DNA of 64,000 nt, taken from positions 96,609 to 160,608 of the forward strand of contig JAOARD010000043.1 of NCBI GenBank assembly GCA_025210735.1, written 5' to 3'. The notes below the pieces were generated by a model. That model worked only from the letters and a program-made list of their open reading frames with translations, ran no database searches and was not told where the DNA came from. Position numbers and translations under genes: made by a program. This DNA is from Bacteroidales bacterium (GTDB lineage Bacteria > Bacteroidota > Bacteroidia > Bacteroidales > UBA6680). Numbering within the stretch: the first letter of the stretch is position 1; every line of letters starts with the position of its first letter. Of this stretch, positions 17,387 to 26,755 are shown one piece after another.

Positions 17387-19249
17387 ATGAAAGCAGATAA
17401 GATTTTAGATTTCGTAAAAGGAGTAGAGCTCTTTAAAGGATTGTCTGATGAGGAGTTGAACGGATTAGTATCCGAGTTACAACCAAAAAGTTATAATAAA
17501 GGAGAGTTCCTTTTTGAGGAAAATGGTCCGCGTCAGGATATCTTTATTATATGTGAAGGTGAGGTTGAGTTGTTTAAGAAGTCGCCTCTTGGTGCTGAGA
17601 CTAGATTAACTGTGTTTAATTCAGGTGACTTTTTGGGTGAAGGAGCTATTGGAACAGATGTAACACACTCTACTTCAGCCAAAGCTCTTGCTGATACGTC
17701 TGTATTGTCTGTTACAAAATCTTATTTTGATGCAAACCCTCAGGTTGCAATTAAGGTTTTAGCTAATGTAACAAAAGTTATTAGCAGAAGAATGCGTCAT
17801 GCAAATAACCACCTTTTAAATTCTGCTGCACAGTATGAGTCAGGAAGAACTCGTAGCGAGCACGATTTATTAGGCGACAGAGATGTACCATATGAGTACT
17901 ATTATGGAGTTCAGACATTAAGAGCTATTGAGAACTTTAATATCTCAGGTGTAACTCTTAATTTCTTCCCTGAAATTATCAAAGGTCTTGCATATGTTAA
18001 GATGGCTGCTGCAAAAGCAAACTGCGATTTAGGAATTCTTGATGAAAATGTTTGTGATGCAATTGTAGCTGCATGTAATGAGATTATTAACGGAAAATAT
18101 CATACACACTTTGTTGTTGATATGATTCAGGGTGGTGCAGGAACATCAACTAATATGAATGCCAATGAGGTGATTGCAAACCGTGCTCTTGAGATTATGG
18201 GTAAAGAGAAGGGTGAGTATCAGTTCTGTCATCCAAACAATCATGTTAACCTTTCGCAAAGTACAAACGATGCGTACCCAACATCTGTTAAGATTGCTCT
18301 TATAAATAGTAATATGACTCTTTTAAGTGATCTTAGAAAACTTATAGATTCATTTAAGGCAAAAGCAGATGAGTTTGCAGGAGTAATTAAAATGGGACGT
18401 ACTCAGCTTCAGGATGCTGTACCAATGACTTTAGGTCAGGCTTTTGGTGCTTACGCAACAACGCTTGAAGAGGAGATTGATCGTCTTGAGCAGAATGCTA
18501 AATTATTCCTGGAAATAAACATGGGTGCAACTGCTATTGGTACAGGAATTAACTCTGCACCAGGTTACGACGATAAAGTTGTTAAGCATCTTGCTGAGAT
18601 TACAGGACTTAAGGTTGTTAACGCATCTAACCTTGTTGAGGCAACACAAGATACAGGTTCATTTGTAATGTTCTCTTCAGCAGTGAAACGTCTTGCTGTT
18701 AAACTATCTAAGATCTGTAACGATCTTCGTTTAATGTCGTCAGGACCACGTACTGGTTTTAATGAGATTAACCTGCCTCCAATGCAGCCGGGTTCTTCAA
18801 TTATGCCAGGTAAAGTTAACCCGGTAATTCCAGAGGTTGTTAACCAGATTGCGTTTAAAGTAATTGGTAATGATCTTACTGTTACTATGGCTGCTGAAGC
18901 TGGTCAGTTAGAGCTTAACGTTATGGAGCCGGTTATTATTCAAAGCTTGTTTGAATCAATAGAGATGCTTAAGAATGGTATGTCAACTCTTAAACACCGT
19001 TGTGTTGATGGTATTACAGCTAATGCTGATCGTTGTAAAGAGCTTGTTTATAACAGCATTGGACTTGTTACAGCTCTTAACCCGGTTATTGGTTATGAGA
19101 ACTCATCAATGATTGCAAAAGAGGCTCTTAGAGATAATAGAAGTGTTTATGATCTTGTATTAGAGAAAGGATTGCTTTCTAAAGAGGAACTTGATAAGAT
19201 TCTTGATCCTGAATATATGCTTAAGCCTCAGGCAATGAAGAAGCAATAA
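17387..19249 (+). CDS. aspA: Aspartate ammonia-lyase with N-terminal cyclic-nucleotide-binding domain
   Basis: The 620-residue protein is a fusion. Residues about 8-130 are a Crp/cNMP-binding domain (VELFKGLSDEELNGLVSEL, GEFLFEENGPRQDIFIICEGEVELFKK, FLGEGAIG, then the C-helix region ISRRMRHANNHLL). From about residue 155 there is a full-length aspartase: RSEHDLLGDRDVP, the TSTNMNANEVIANRA and HPNNHVNLSQSTND segments, and the fumarase/aspartase signature GSSIMPGKVNP starting at residue 469. Aspartase deaminates L-aspartate to fumarate and ammonia, feeding fumarate respiration in anaerobes. The N-terminal domain suggests allosteric control by a small ligand, though the phosphate-binding Arg typical of cAMP receptors is not obvious. 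Confidence 0.93.
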   Translation: MKADKILDFVKGVELFKGLSDEELNGLVSELQPKSYNKGEFLFEENGPRQDIFIICEGEVELFKKSPLGAETRLTVFNSGDFLGEGAIGTDVTHSTSAKALADTSVLSVTKSYFDANPQVAIKVLANVTKVISRRMRHANNHLLNSAAQYESGRTRSEHDLLGDRDVPYEYYYGVQTLRAIENFNISGVTLNFFPEIIKGLAYVKMAAAKANCDLGILDENVCDAIVAACNEIINGKYHTHFVVDMIQGGAGTSTNMNANEVIANRALEIMGKEKGEYQFCHPNNHVNLSQSTNDAYPTSVKIALINSNMTLLSDLRKLIDSFKAKADEFAGVIKMGRTQLQDAVPMTLGQAFGAYATTLEEEIDRLEQNAKLFLEINMGATAIGTGINSAPGYDDKVVKHLAEITGLKVVNASNLVEATQDTGSFVMFSSAVKRLAVKLSKICNDLRLMSSGPRTGFNEINLPPMQPGSSIMPGKVNPVIPEVVNQIAFKVIGNDLTVTMAAEAGQLELNVMEPVIIQSLFESIEMLKNGMSTLKHRCVDGITANADRCKELVYNSIGLVTALNPVIGYENSSMIAKEALRDNRSVYDLVLEKGLLSKEELDKILDPEYMLKPQAMKKQ

Positions 19250-19270
19250 TTATTCAGATAAAATATAATA

Positions 19271-19310
19271 AAGAGAGAGCCGCTTTTAATCAGAAGCGGC
19301 TCTCTTTTAT
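19271..19310. terminator. Bidirectional terminator between aspA and xseB
   Basis: AGAGAGCCGCTT and AAGCGGCTCTCT form a 12-bp stem with flanking A and T runs, so it can serve both the + strand aspA and the minus-strand xseBA operon. It overlaps the xseB stop codon. Confidence 0.85.
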
Positions 19311-19507
19311 TCGTCTATATCGTTCAGAATTGTTTTTACCTCTTCTTCAGTTTTGTAGAGTTTTGTTTTGCAGATTTTTAATAGTTCAGACACTCTGCTT
19401 ACATTTTTCGATAACTCATCAACATCCAGTTCCCTGTTATCTATCTTCTCAATAATGCTCTCTATCTCTGTAATAGCCTCTTTATATGTAATATTTTTTT
19501 TTGCCAT
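19307..19507 (-). CDS. xseB: Exodeoxyribonuclease VII small subunit
   Basis: The 66-residue protein opens KNITYKEAITEIESIIEKIDNRELDVDEL, the conserved start of XseB, and continues with helical VSELLKICKTKLYKTEEEV. It lies five bases after the xseA stop, as expected of the operon. ExoVII is a single-strand-specific exonuclease in repair and degradation of DNA. Confidence 0.9.
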   Translation of the reverse strand: MAKKNITYKEAITEIESIIEKIDNRELDVDELSKNVSRVSELLKICKTKLYKTEEEVKTILNDIDE

Positions 19508-19512
19508 CTCTT

Positions 19513-20880
19513 TTATTTATTTGTTACAACGGCTTCTATTTTACCGTCTTTTATTTTAATGCTTACTTTGTCGTTAATATCAATATCATTAACAGATTGT
19601 ATAGTTCTATTGTTTTTTGATAATACAGAGTAGCCCTTATTTATTACCGTAACCGGATCATTTGCCTTTTTGCGCTCCTCCATTAATTCAATAATTGTAC
19701 TCTCTTCTCTGATGAATTTAACTGCTTTTATATTAATCTGATTAATGTAATTTGTCAGCCGCTGTTTCTCAAGTGATACTATCGTGTTTATATAGTTATC
19801 TAATTTTTGCTTATGAAGATCGGTTAATGATGATTGTTCCAGAGTAATATTTTTTACAGATCTGTTTAGCTGATAAATAATATCTTTTATCTCTATTTTT
19901 TTGTTGTGTATCTTTTCATTTACAAGCGGGGCTACCTTGAGTTTTATATTGTTTAACTGGTTACCTGCCTGAAATATTATTCTCTGTACTGTGTTGGAAA
20001 ATATGGATGATATATCTTGTATATATGCCTCTTGCGATGAAAACTTGTCGCAGATATAGTCGGCAACAGCTGTTGGTGTTTTTAGTTTTGTATTTGCTAC
20101 AATATCAGCAATAGATTCATCTTTTTCATGACCAATACCTGTAAGTACCGGAAGAGGAAATTGAGCTATATTTGCCGCTAATTCGTATTCATTAAAGCAG
20201 TGCATATCTGCTTTGGCACCACCTCCACGTATAATAACAACAGCATCGTATCTGTTAGATATTGTATAAATACTATCAAGGGCTGCAATTATAGACGCCG
20301 AAGCTTTATCGCCCTGCATTACAGCTGGAAACAACTCAAATCCTATATTAAACTGATCTCCTTTTTGACTTATCTGTTTGCAGAAATCCTGATAACCGGC
20401 AGCAGTTTCAGACGAGATTACAGCTAGTTTGCCGGGTAGGACAGGTAGCTCTATCTCTTTATTAAGATCTATTATACCATCATCCTTTAGTTGATTCAGA
20501 ACCTCTTGCTTTTGTTTCTCAATATCACCCAGACTATATCCCGGGTCAATATCAACAATGTTAAGGCTCATTCCGTATAGTACATGAAACTCTACATTAG
20601 CCTTAAGCAGAACCTTTAATCCTTCCTGAAGATCGTATCCTGTGCTGTCTTTAAAATATGCAGAGAGCATACGATATACGTATGCCCATATTGTTGCTCT
20701 TGATTTTGCCAGTATCTGGTTCTTATTCCCGTCTTTCTCTATTAGTTCTAAGTAACAATGACCTGAATAGTTAGTCTTTATCTCGCTTATTTCGGCTACA
20801 ACCCATACTGTTTCCGGAAACGATTTGTATAGCGATGTTTTTATCTCATTGTTTAAACCCGATAAAGTTTTGTGCTCCAT
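19513..20880 (-). CDS. xseA: Exodeoxyribonuclease VII large subunit
   Basis: The 455-residue protein has the N-terminal OB domain (WVVAEISEIKTNYSGHCYLELIEKDG), the catalytic-domain motifs GKLAVISSETAAGYQDF, VVIIRGGGAKADMHCFNEYELA, TGIGHEKDESIADIVAN and TPTAVADYI, and a long coiled-coil C-terminus. These match XseA throughout. It is immediately downstream of the S8 peptidase gene (no gap) and upstream of xseB. Confidence 0.95.
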   Translation of the reverse strand: MEHKTLSGLNNEIKTSLYKSFPETVWVVAEISEIKTNYSGHCYLELIEKDGNKNQILAKSRATIWAYVYRMLSAYFKDSTGYDLQEGLKVLLKANVEFHVLYGMSLNIVDIDPGYSLGDIEKQKQEVLNQLKDDGIIDLNKEIELPVLPGKLAVISSETAAGYQDFCKQISQKGDQFNIGFELFPAVMQGDKASASIIAALDSIYTISNRYDAVVIIRGGGAKADMHCFNEYELAANIAQFPLPVLTGIGHEKDESIADIVANTKLKTPTAVADYICDKFSSQEAYIQDISSIFSNTVQRIIFQAGNQLNNIKLKVAPLVNEKIHNKKIEIKDIIYQLNRSVKNITLEQSSLTDLHKQKLDNYINTIVSLEKQRLTNYINQINIKAVKFIREESTIIELMEERKKANDPVTVINKGYSVLSKNNRTIQSVNDIDINDKVSIKIKDGKIEAVVTNK

Positions 20881-22509
20881 TTATGTTTTAATGAGTTTTT
20901 TAGTACAGTAGCCTCTGTCTGTTTTAATTAAAATAATTAATACTCCATTGGCTAAGTGCTCTAAATTACTCAAATTTATATCTTTTGTCTCTGTAGCGGA
21001 GTAATTCTTTCTATAAATTTCAACACCGCGACTATTTAATATAGATATACTCTCTATAATGACGTCTTTTTCAAACTCTAATGATAAATTATTATTAAAT
21101 GGCATTGGATTAGCTTTTATATTTATCATGTTCTCAGAATCTGAAATAACCTTGTTTATTGCCTCAAATGCTATCTGAAAGTTTGGTGTTCCATACCCAT
21201 AACCATTTTTTGTAAATGGATATATATTGCCGCTCTCTTTTATGTGATTAATTAATTCTGTATTTGTGAGTTGAGGCGATGATTGCCATAAGCAAGCAGC
21301 AAGTCCTGCAATTATTGGTGCAGAGAATGATGTACCTGAAATTGTAGATGTTTTACCATCAAAATTCTGGACTACCAGGTTTAATCCTTGTGCAACAATA
21401 TCCGGTTTAATTCTTCCGTCAGATGTTGGTCCGAATGAACTGAACATTGTAAGTGTATTTCTTTTGTCAACAGATCCTACTGTAAGTACATTAATAGCAT
21501 CTGCCGGAGCTGTAATATACTGCCAGTCTGTATTACCCTCGTTACCTGCGCTTACAACAACCAGAATACCTTTTTTTGCAGCTATACTTGCTGATTTACT
21601 AACTATTGTTGTGTTGCCATTCAGGTCTGAATATTTGTGGTTTTTGTTGGTATTATCAAAGTAATTATAGCCTAATGAGCTATTAATTATGTCAACGCCA
21701 ATACTATCGGCATATTCGGCAGCATCAGTCCAGTAATATTCCTCTACAATACTCTCTGTATTTGAGTTCTCTGACCTTAACAGATAGTAATTTGCATCTG
21801 GAGCAGTACCAACAATCTCATTCGGAATATTTGCACCAAGTATCGATAAAACATGCATACCATGAGGGTGGCAATCATATACACACTTATTGTCAACAAA
21901 GTTTTTTGCACCTTTAATCTTTCCTCTTTTATACAGGTGTGTGAATGCAGGAAGAATATTTGCACGATAAAATCCGGCATCGAGAATAGCTATTGATACC
22001 CCTTCTCCTGTATACCCGTTCAGGTGTAAATATGCACCCTGATGCATATCTATTGAATTTCCTGATTCGCCATAACTGTATGTTGATCTTTTTTGAGGTG
22101 AAACTCTCTCGAATTTATGTTGTTGATTTTGGAATTGTTTATTGTAGCTAATATTTATACACTCGTATTCTGTTATAAAGCTTAACGATTTAAGATTGGT
22201 TGTATTTTCGTTATCTGTTTCAGCAATAACTCCGTTGAACCATTTAATTCTGTTGGTTATTCTATAACCTTTACTTTCCAGAGTTTTAATATATGTCTCA
22301 GACACAGGTAAATCCTCTTCTGTGATCTCTATATTGTTAGTAACTCTTCTGTTTATAGCTTTTTGTGAAAGAAACTCTTTAGGTTTGTCAATAGAGTAGG
22401 TGTTATTCTTTTTATCTTTAAATTGTATCCAGTACTTTTTTACCTGTGCATTAGGTAATTCAGCGTACAGAATAGTAATTAGTATTAATAATATTAGCTT
22501 ATATCTCAT
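20881..22509 (-). CDS. S8 subtilisin-like serine peptidase with T9SS type A sorting domain
   Basis: The 542-residue protein has a signal peptide (MRYKLILLILITILYAELPNAQ), an N-terminal prodomain-like region (QKAINRRVTNN is common in Bacteroidetes S8 peptidases) and a subtilisin domain with Asp177 (AILDAGF), His216 (HPHGMHV) and Ser394 (GTSFSAP). The C-terminal ~75 residues (NPMPFNNNLSLEF ... ILNSRGVEIYRKNY ... GVLIILIKTDRGYCTKKLIKT) fit a type A sorting domain, so it is probably exported by the type IX system. Its stop abuts the xseA start, an odd pairing of an exported protease with a DNA repair enzyme. Confidence 0.9.
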   Translation of the reverse strand: MRYKLILLILITILYAELPNAQVKKYWIQFKDKKNNTYSIDKPKEFLSQKAINRRVTNNIEITEEDLPVSETYIKTLESKGYRITNRIKWFNGVIAETDNENTTNLKSLSFITEYECINISYNKQFQNQQHKFERVSPQKRSTYSYGESGNSIDMHQGAYLHLNGYTGEGVSIAILDAGFYRANILPAFTHLYKRGKIKGAKNFVDNKCVYDCHPHGMHVLSILGANIPNEIVGTAPDANYYLLRSENSNTESIVEEYYWTDAAEYADSIGVDIINSSLGYNYFDNTNKNHKYSDLNGNTTIVSKSASIAAKKGILVVVSAGNEGNTDWQYITAPADAINVLTVGSVDKRNTLTMFSSFGPTSDGRIKPDIVAQGLNLVVQNFDGKTSTISGTSFSAPIIAGLAACLWQSSPQLTNTELINHIKESGNIYPFTKNGYGYGTPNFQIAFEAINKVISDSENMINIKANPMPFNNNLSLEFEKDVIIESISILNSRGVEIYRKNYSATETKDINLSNLEHLANGVLIILIKTDRGYCTKKLIKT

Positions 22510-22649
22510 TTTCTGATTTTTAGTATAGTGTTGGGTTTTTATACGTGAACAACCGGAAAATGTTGATAAAAGACTGTAGAAATGTGATAAAAATAAATTA
22601 TCGATTTTTTTTTGATAACTATTTATATGATAATATGTAATTTAATTAC

Positions 22650-22820
22650 TTGGTAATTTCAGAAGCTGTTTAAATTTGTTTTTTGAATTTTTTATCAATG
22701 AAAATTGAAGCATAATAAGACAAATTTTATTCGATTGGAGGTTCCTTTTAAATGAAATTAGGCTTCATATCTCCATATAAAAAAACTGAAGGATGAATTT
22801 TAAACAGTTTCTTATATGAG
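22650..22820 (+). repeat. Second dispersed repeat, copy A (orphan leader)
   Basis: This copy aligns over ~160 nt with the region 42213-42380 read on the minus strand. Shared blocks include TTTTTTATCAATGAAAATTG, GAAGCATAAT, GCAAATTTTAT/ACAAATTTTAT, GGTTCC, and AAGGATGAATTTTAAACAGT with few changes. A plausible promoter (TTG 22651-22653, N18, TAAATTTG 22672-22679) opens it. After the repeat comes ATG AGT TAA, so no gene follows. The wider gap 22510-22920 holds only this repeat and the hairpin at 22868-22893. Confidence 0.7.
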
Positions 22821-22861
22821 TTAAAATAATCTGGTGTGTTGAGAATCAGAATTATGTATAT

Positions 22862-22893
22862 AAAAAACTAACCTGCTAATAATAGCAGGTTAG
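22862..22893 (-). terminator. Terminator of the POT transporter/lipoprotein operon
   Basis: CTAACCTGCTA and TAGCAGGTTAG form an 11-bp stem with an ATAA loop; on the minus strand it is followed by TTTTTT. It begins 28 bp after the stop of the lipoprotein gene. Confidence 0.85.
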
Positions 22894-22920
22894 TGAATAA
22901 TATTAATCTAGTTAGATAGA

Positions 22921-23310
22921 TTATTTCATTGCTTCAATGTTCGATTTGAACTGAATAACTAAAGAGTTGATTTCATCGTTTCTCTCTTTAATAATTCTTT
23001 GATAATCACTCTCGTAATTATATCCTTCTTTTCCTTCAGCAATATCCTCTTTTTCTGTTTCGATATTAGAGTTTATCTGGTTTACAGACTCATAATAACT
23101 AGCAGCAATAGATTTTAGCTTACTGAATTCAGACTTATTTCCCTCTTTAGAAATAACACCGTCTTTATTGAATTCTTCAAATTTTGTGTTAAACTGCTTT
23201 AACTTACTAACACAAGCATTAACATCCTTCTCAGCGCTCATTTTATCTTTACAAGAAGCAAACGATAAAACAGCAACAGAAAGTATTATTATCTTAAATA
23301 TATTTTTCAT
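22921..23310 (-). CDS. Small lipoprotein of unknown function
   Basis: The 129-residue protein has a lipoprotein signal (MKNIFKIIILSVAVLSFASCKDK, Cys20) and an otherwise charged helical body with likely coiled-coil character (KQFNTKFEEFNKDG, NQINSNIETEKEDIAEGKEG). It follows the POT transporter by 18 bp and shares its terminator, so it is probably co-transcribed and may assist peptide uptake (inference). No named family is recognised. Confidence 0.7.
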   Translation of the reverse strand: MKNIFKIIILSVAVLSFASCKDKMSAEKDVNACVSKLKQFNTKFEEFNKDGVISKEGNKSEFSKLKSIAASYYESVNQINSNIETEKEDIAEGKEGYNYESDYQRIIKERNDEINSLVIQFKSNIEAMK

Positions 23311-23328
23311 CTTAATTTAAATTTAATG

Positions 23329-24936
23329 TTACTTAGTTATTCTCTCTAACCACTTTAACATAAATAACATGGTTAACATAGAAATTGTACAAGCTACTAC
23401 AAATACAGTCCAAGTAAGCCAGATTGGAATTGATTCGTATAGAATAGCTCCAATAAATAGTAACTGGTTACCAAGAGCAGTAGCTCCTAACCAACCACCT
23501 TGCATAATACCCTGATACTTTGGAGGTGCAACTTTTGAAACAAAAGAAATACCAAGAGGAGAAATAAATAACTCAGCAACAGTAAGTATAAAATATGTTC
23601 CGATAAGAAGGAATGGTGTAACCTTTGCAATATCATCAAGTGGAGTACCTCCTGATGCAGGATCAATAGATTTGAATAATGGTAGATCGAAAGAACCAAT
23701 TGTCATAAGAACGAAACCTAAAGCTGCAATTAACATACCAATAGCAATCTTCTTAGGTGTAGATGGCTCAATACCTTTAGTTCTTAACCAACCAAATAAT
23801 CCAACAATAATTGGAGTAAGAGAAACAACAAATAGAGGGTTAATAGATTGGAAAATCTCGGCACCTTTTATAACCACAATACCAAGATCTATACTAATAG
23901 AACTTAAGTCTGTGTAGTTCTTAGCAAAATATGTAAGTGTAAGTCCGTTTTGGTGGAAAGAGAACCAGAAGAAAATAACAACACCAAATACTGCAAATAG
24001 AGCATATAAACGTTGCTTAACCTCTTTAAGATCCATTGTAGTAGCACCATTAGCTTCAGCACCTGCTTTATCATCACTTCCTGGATTTGGGAATTTCTTC
24101 TTATTAACCATATATATTACAAGAGAAATAAGCATTGCTATAATAGCAACTCCAAAAGCGTAGTGGAAACCTTCGTTGAAAACATTCAAATATGTATTTG
24201 AGAATTCAGTAAGATTAGTATATGCAGTATCAGATACTTCAGTAATAAGAGATTTGAATTTACTTACCGGATCAAGAGAGAAGAACTGCTCGGCAACACC
24301 CTGTGCCTGATCTAGTAATCCATTACCAGCAACTTTTGTATTCTCAAGAGTACCGTTAATTTGAGAGTGACAAAGAGCAGGTAGATCTGCGTTATACTCA
24401 AAACCTTTTGATTTTAACCACCAGTTTCTAACACCAACAGCTAAGAAAGGAGCGAATATAGCACCAACATTAATAAACATATAGAAAATAGAAAATCCTG
24501 AATCCCTATAGCTTCTATACTTGTCGTTATCATACATCTGACCAACTAAAGCCTGAAGGTTACCCTTAAACAGACCATTACCAAACGCAATGATAAATAG
24601 AGCTGCACAAGTTAGAAAAAGATATAAAGTCTGATTCGGAACTGGTGTCTCTGAAGGAATAGCCATTAAAATATATCCCAACCCCATTACTAACTGACCA
24701 ACCAGAATTGTACCTTTGTAATTTCTGGTTTTGTCAGCAACAATACCTCCAACTAGAGCTAAGATATAAATCAAAGCATAAAATGTTGAATAAATGTATC
24801 CTGCATCAGTTCCGTCAAGACCAAACTTAGCCTGAAGGAAAAGAGCTAAAATAGCCATCATGGTATAAAAACCAAAACGCTCACCCATGTTGGTCAACGC
24901 AGACGCTATTAATCCCTTAGGATGTCCTTTAAACAT
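23329..24936 (-). CDS. POT-family proton-dependent oligopeptide transporter
   Basis: The 535-residue protein has about 12-14 membrane helices and the POT signature ERFGFYTMMAILALFLQ at residues 19-35 (the ExxERFxYY proton-coupling motif, here ERFGFY with Phe at one Tyr position). A second family block, FSIFYMFINVGAIFAPF, is the conserved FYxxINxG motif in the fifth helix. It imports di- and tripeptides with protons across the inner membrane. The insertion around residues 195-240 (HSQINGTLENTKVAGNG...) seems to be an extra loop. It has a strong promoter and is followed by a lipoprotein gene. Confidence 0.93.
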   Translation of the reverse strand: MFKGHPKGLIASALTNMGERFGFYTMMAILALFLQAKFGLDGTDAGYIYSTFYALIYILALVGGIVADKTRNYKGTILVGQLVMGLGYILMAIPSETPVPNQTLYLFLTCAALFIIAFGNGLFKGNLQALVGQMYDNDKYRSYRDSGFSIFYMFINVGAIFAPFLAVGVRNWWLKSKGFEYNADLPALCHSQINGTLENTKVAGNGLLDQAQGVAEQFFSLDPVSKFKSLITEVSDTAYTNLTEFSNTYLNVFNEGFHYAFGVAIIAMLISLVIYMVNKKKFPNPGSDDKAGAEANGATTMDLKEVKQRLYALFAVFGVVIFFWFSFHQNGLTLTYFAKNYTDLSSISIDLGIVVIKGAEIFQSINPLFVVSLTPIIVGLFGWLRTKGIEPSTPKKIAIGMLIAALGFVLMTIGSFDLPLFKSIDPASGGTPLDDIAKVTPFLLIGTYFILTVAELFISPLGISFVSKVAPPKYQGIMQGGWLGATALGNQLLFIGAILYESIPIWLTWTVFVVACTISMLTMLFMLKWLERITK

Positions 24937-24986
24937 AATTAATTATTTTTAGTTAACAATTTAATAATTTCTGTTCTTAAGCCAGA

Positions 24987-25016
24987 CAAATATAAAAATC
25001 TTTTTTTACTCTCCAA
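24987..25016 (-). promoter_or_regulatory. Bacteroidetes-type promoter of the POT operon
   Basis: On the minus strand, TTG (25014-25016) is separated by 19 bp from TATATTTG (24987-24994), an exact fit to TTG-N19-21-TAnnTTTG. The start is about 40-45 nt before the ATG. Confidence 0.75.
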
Positions 25017-25189
25017 CTATTGGAAAATAAGGCATTATAGCTTGCTTTTTGTTTGTTTTTGCTTTTTTAAAGCTTAATTTTGTTAGAAGATTGGTGAATG
25101 TGCTGTATACCAACTCATATTTAGATATATAGAGACGGTATATAATTAAGCATGGTTAAAGAACCAGTACGATAATATTTATTTTTATT

Positions 25190-26713
25190 ATGAAACTTTT
25201 TTTTTCAGATCAGATAAAACAGCTTGATGCAAAAACAATAGATAATGAACCAATATCTTCTGTAAATCTTATGGAGAGAGCTGCCTGTGCGTGTTATGAT
25301 GTTATTATAGATAGATATAAGAATAATAACAGTTTTATAATTTTTGCCGGAACTGGAAACAACGGTGGAGATGCTCTTGTAATTGCGCGTAAACTTGTTG
25401 AGGCGGGTAAAAAGGTTAAAGTATTTATTGTTAAATACTCAGAAAAATTATCTGATGAATGTACTATAAACTACGAAAGATTAAAAAAGTTAAAAGCTGA
25501 TATAAAGGAGTTAACCAAATCAGATAAGCCGTTAATCATTGATAAAGATTCTGTTGTTATTGATGGTATCTTTGGTTCAGGATTGTCAAGAGCAGTAACA
25601 GATTGGTTGGCGGATATTATTAATAATATTAATATTTCCGGGGCTCCGGTAGTGTCAATAGATATTCCTTCCGGATTATTTGGAGAAGATAATAGATTAG
25701 TTTCTGATAATAAAGAAGCGAGAGTAGTTGAGGCCGATTTGGTTCTGGCACTTGAGCAACCATCATTATCGCTTATGTTTCCTGAAAATTATGTGTTTGT
25801 AAGGGAGTTTGTTATTGTACCTATAGGATTAAGTGATATTGCTAAATCAGAGATGAAAACTGATTATTATATGCTTACAAGAGAGAGTATTGGTGCTTTG
25901 TTAAAGGATCGTTCGCCATATTCGCATAAAGGCACATTTGGCAATGTTCTTGTTGTTGCAGGTAAATACGGAATGATGGGTGCTGCTACATTGTGTGCAA
26001 AGTCGGCATATAGAACAGGTTCAGGACTTGTAACGCTGCATGTTCCTGCTAAATGTGTTGATATAGCTCAGATAACTGTACCAGAGGCTGTAATGTGTGT
26101 TGATGAATCTGATTATATATATACAGGAGTATCTGATACAGATCATTTTTCTGCTATTGCAGTAGGACCAGGACTTGGCTGTAAACCAAATACCAGAAAA
26201 GGACTGTTTGAACTGTTAAAGAGTGATAAGAAAATGATTATTGATGCAGATGCGTTAAATATTCTTTCTGAAGAAGAGGAGTGGGAGAAGCTTATACCTG
26301 AGTCATCAATACTTACACCGCACCCAAAGGAGTTAGAACGTCTGTTTGGAGAATTTGCTGATAGTTATAGCCGGATTACTTATCTTAAGAGATGGTGTAA
26401 TGAAAAAAGTGTTACTGTTGTAATAAAAGGAGCGCACACAACTATTATAGATAATACAGGTGATGTATATATAAACAGTACAGGAAACAGTGGCATGGCT
26501 TCTGGTGGGAGCGGAGATGTTCTTTCCGGAATTATAGTTTCGCTTCTGGGGCAGGGATATTCTGTATCAGAAGCTTCGCGTATTGGGGTTTATTTACATG
26601 GTCTGTCTGCTGATATGGCTTTAGTTAAACAGTCAGAGGAGTCTATGATAGCTTCTGATATTATTGAGAATATTGGAATGGCATTTAAATATATACGTAA
26701 TAATAGAGATTAA
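25190..26713 (+). CDS. nnrD: Bifunctional NAD(P)H-hydrate epimerase / ADP-dependent dehydratase
   Basis: The 507-residue protein joins an N-terminal epimerase (NnrE, about residues 1-215; SDQIKQLDAKTI, FAGTGNNGGDALVIARKL, VVIDGIFGSGLSR, SIDIPSGLFGE) to a C-terminal dehydratase (NnrD; SHKGTFGNVLVVAGKYGMMGAATLCAKSAYRTG, AVGPGLG, ILTPHPKELERLFG, GNSGMASGGSGDVLSGII). It repairs hydrated NADH and NADPH. The fusion order is the usual bacterial one. It is followed after 42 bp by a DUF4831 lipoprotein gene. Confidence 0.95.
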   Translation: MKLFFSDQIKQLDAKTIDNEPISSVNLMERAACACYDVIIDRYKNNNSFIIFAGTGNNGGDALVIARKLVEAGKKVKVFIVKYSEKLSDECTINYERLKKLKADIKELTKSDKPLIIDKDSVVIDGIFGSGLSRAVTDWLADIINNINISGAPVVSIDIPSGLFGEDNRLVSDNKEARVVEADLVLALEQPSLSLMFPENYVFVREFVIVPIGLSDIAKSEMKTDYYMLTRESIGALLKDRSPYSHKGTFGNVLVVAGKYGMMGAATLCAKSAYRTGSGLVTLHVPAKCVDIAQITVPEAVMCVDESDYIYTGVSDTDHFSAIAVGPGLGCKPNTRKGLFELLKSDKKMIIDADALNILSEEEEWEKLIPESSILTPHPKELERLFGEFADSYSRITYLKRWCNEKSVTVVIKGAHTTIIDNTGDVYINSTGNSGMASGGSGDVLSGIIVSLLGQGYSVSEASRIGVYLHGLSADMALVKQSEESMIASDIIENIGMAFKYIRNNRD

Positions 26714-26755
26714 TATAGTAGCAAAGAGAATATAAACAGAAAAGGAGAAATTTAG

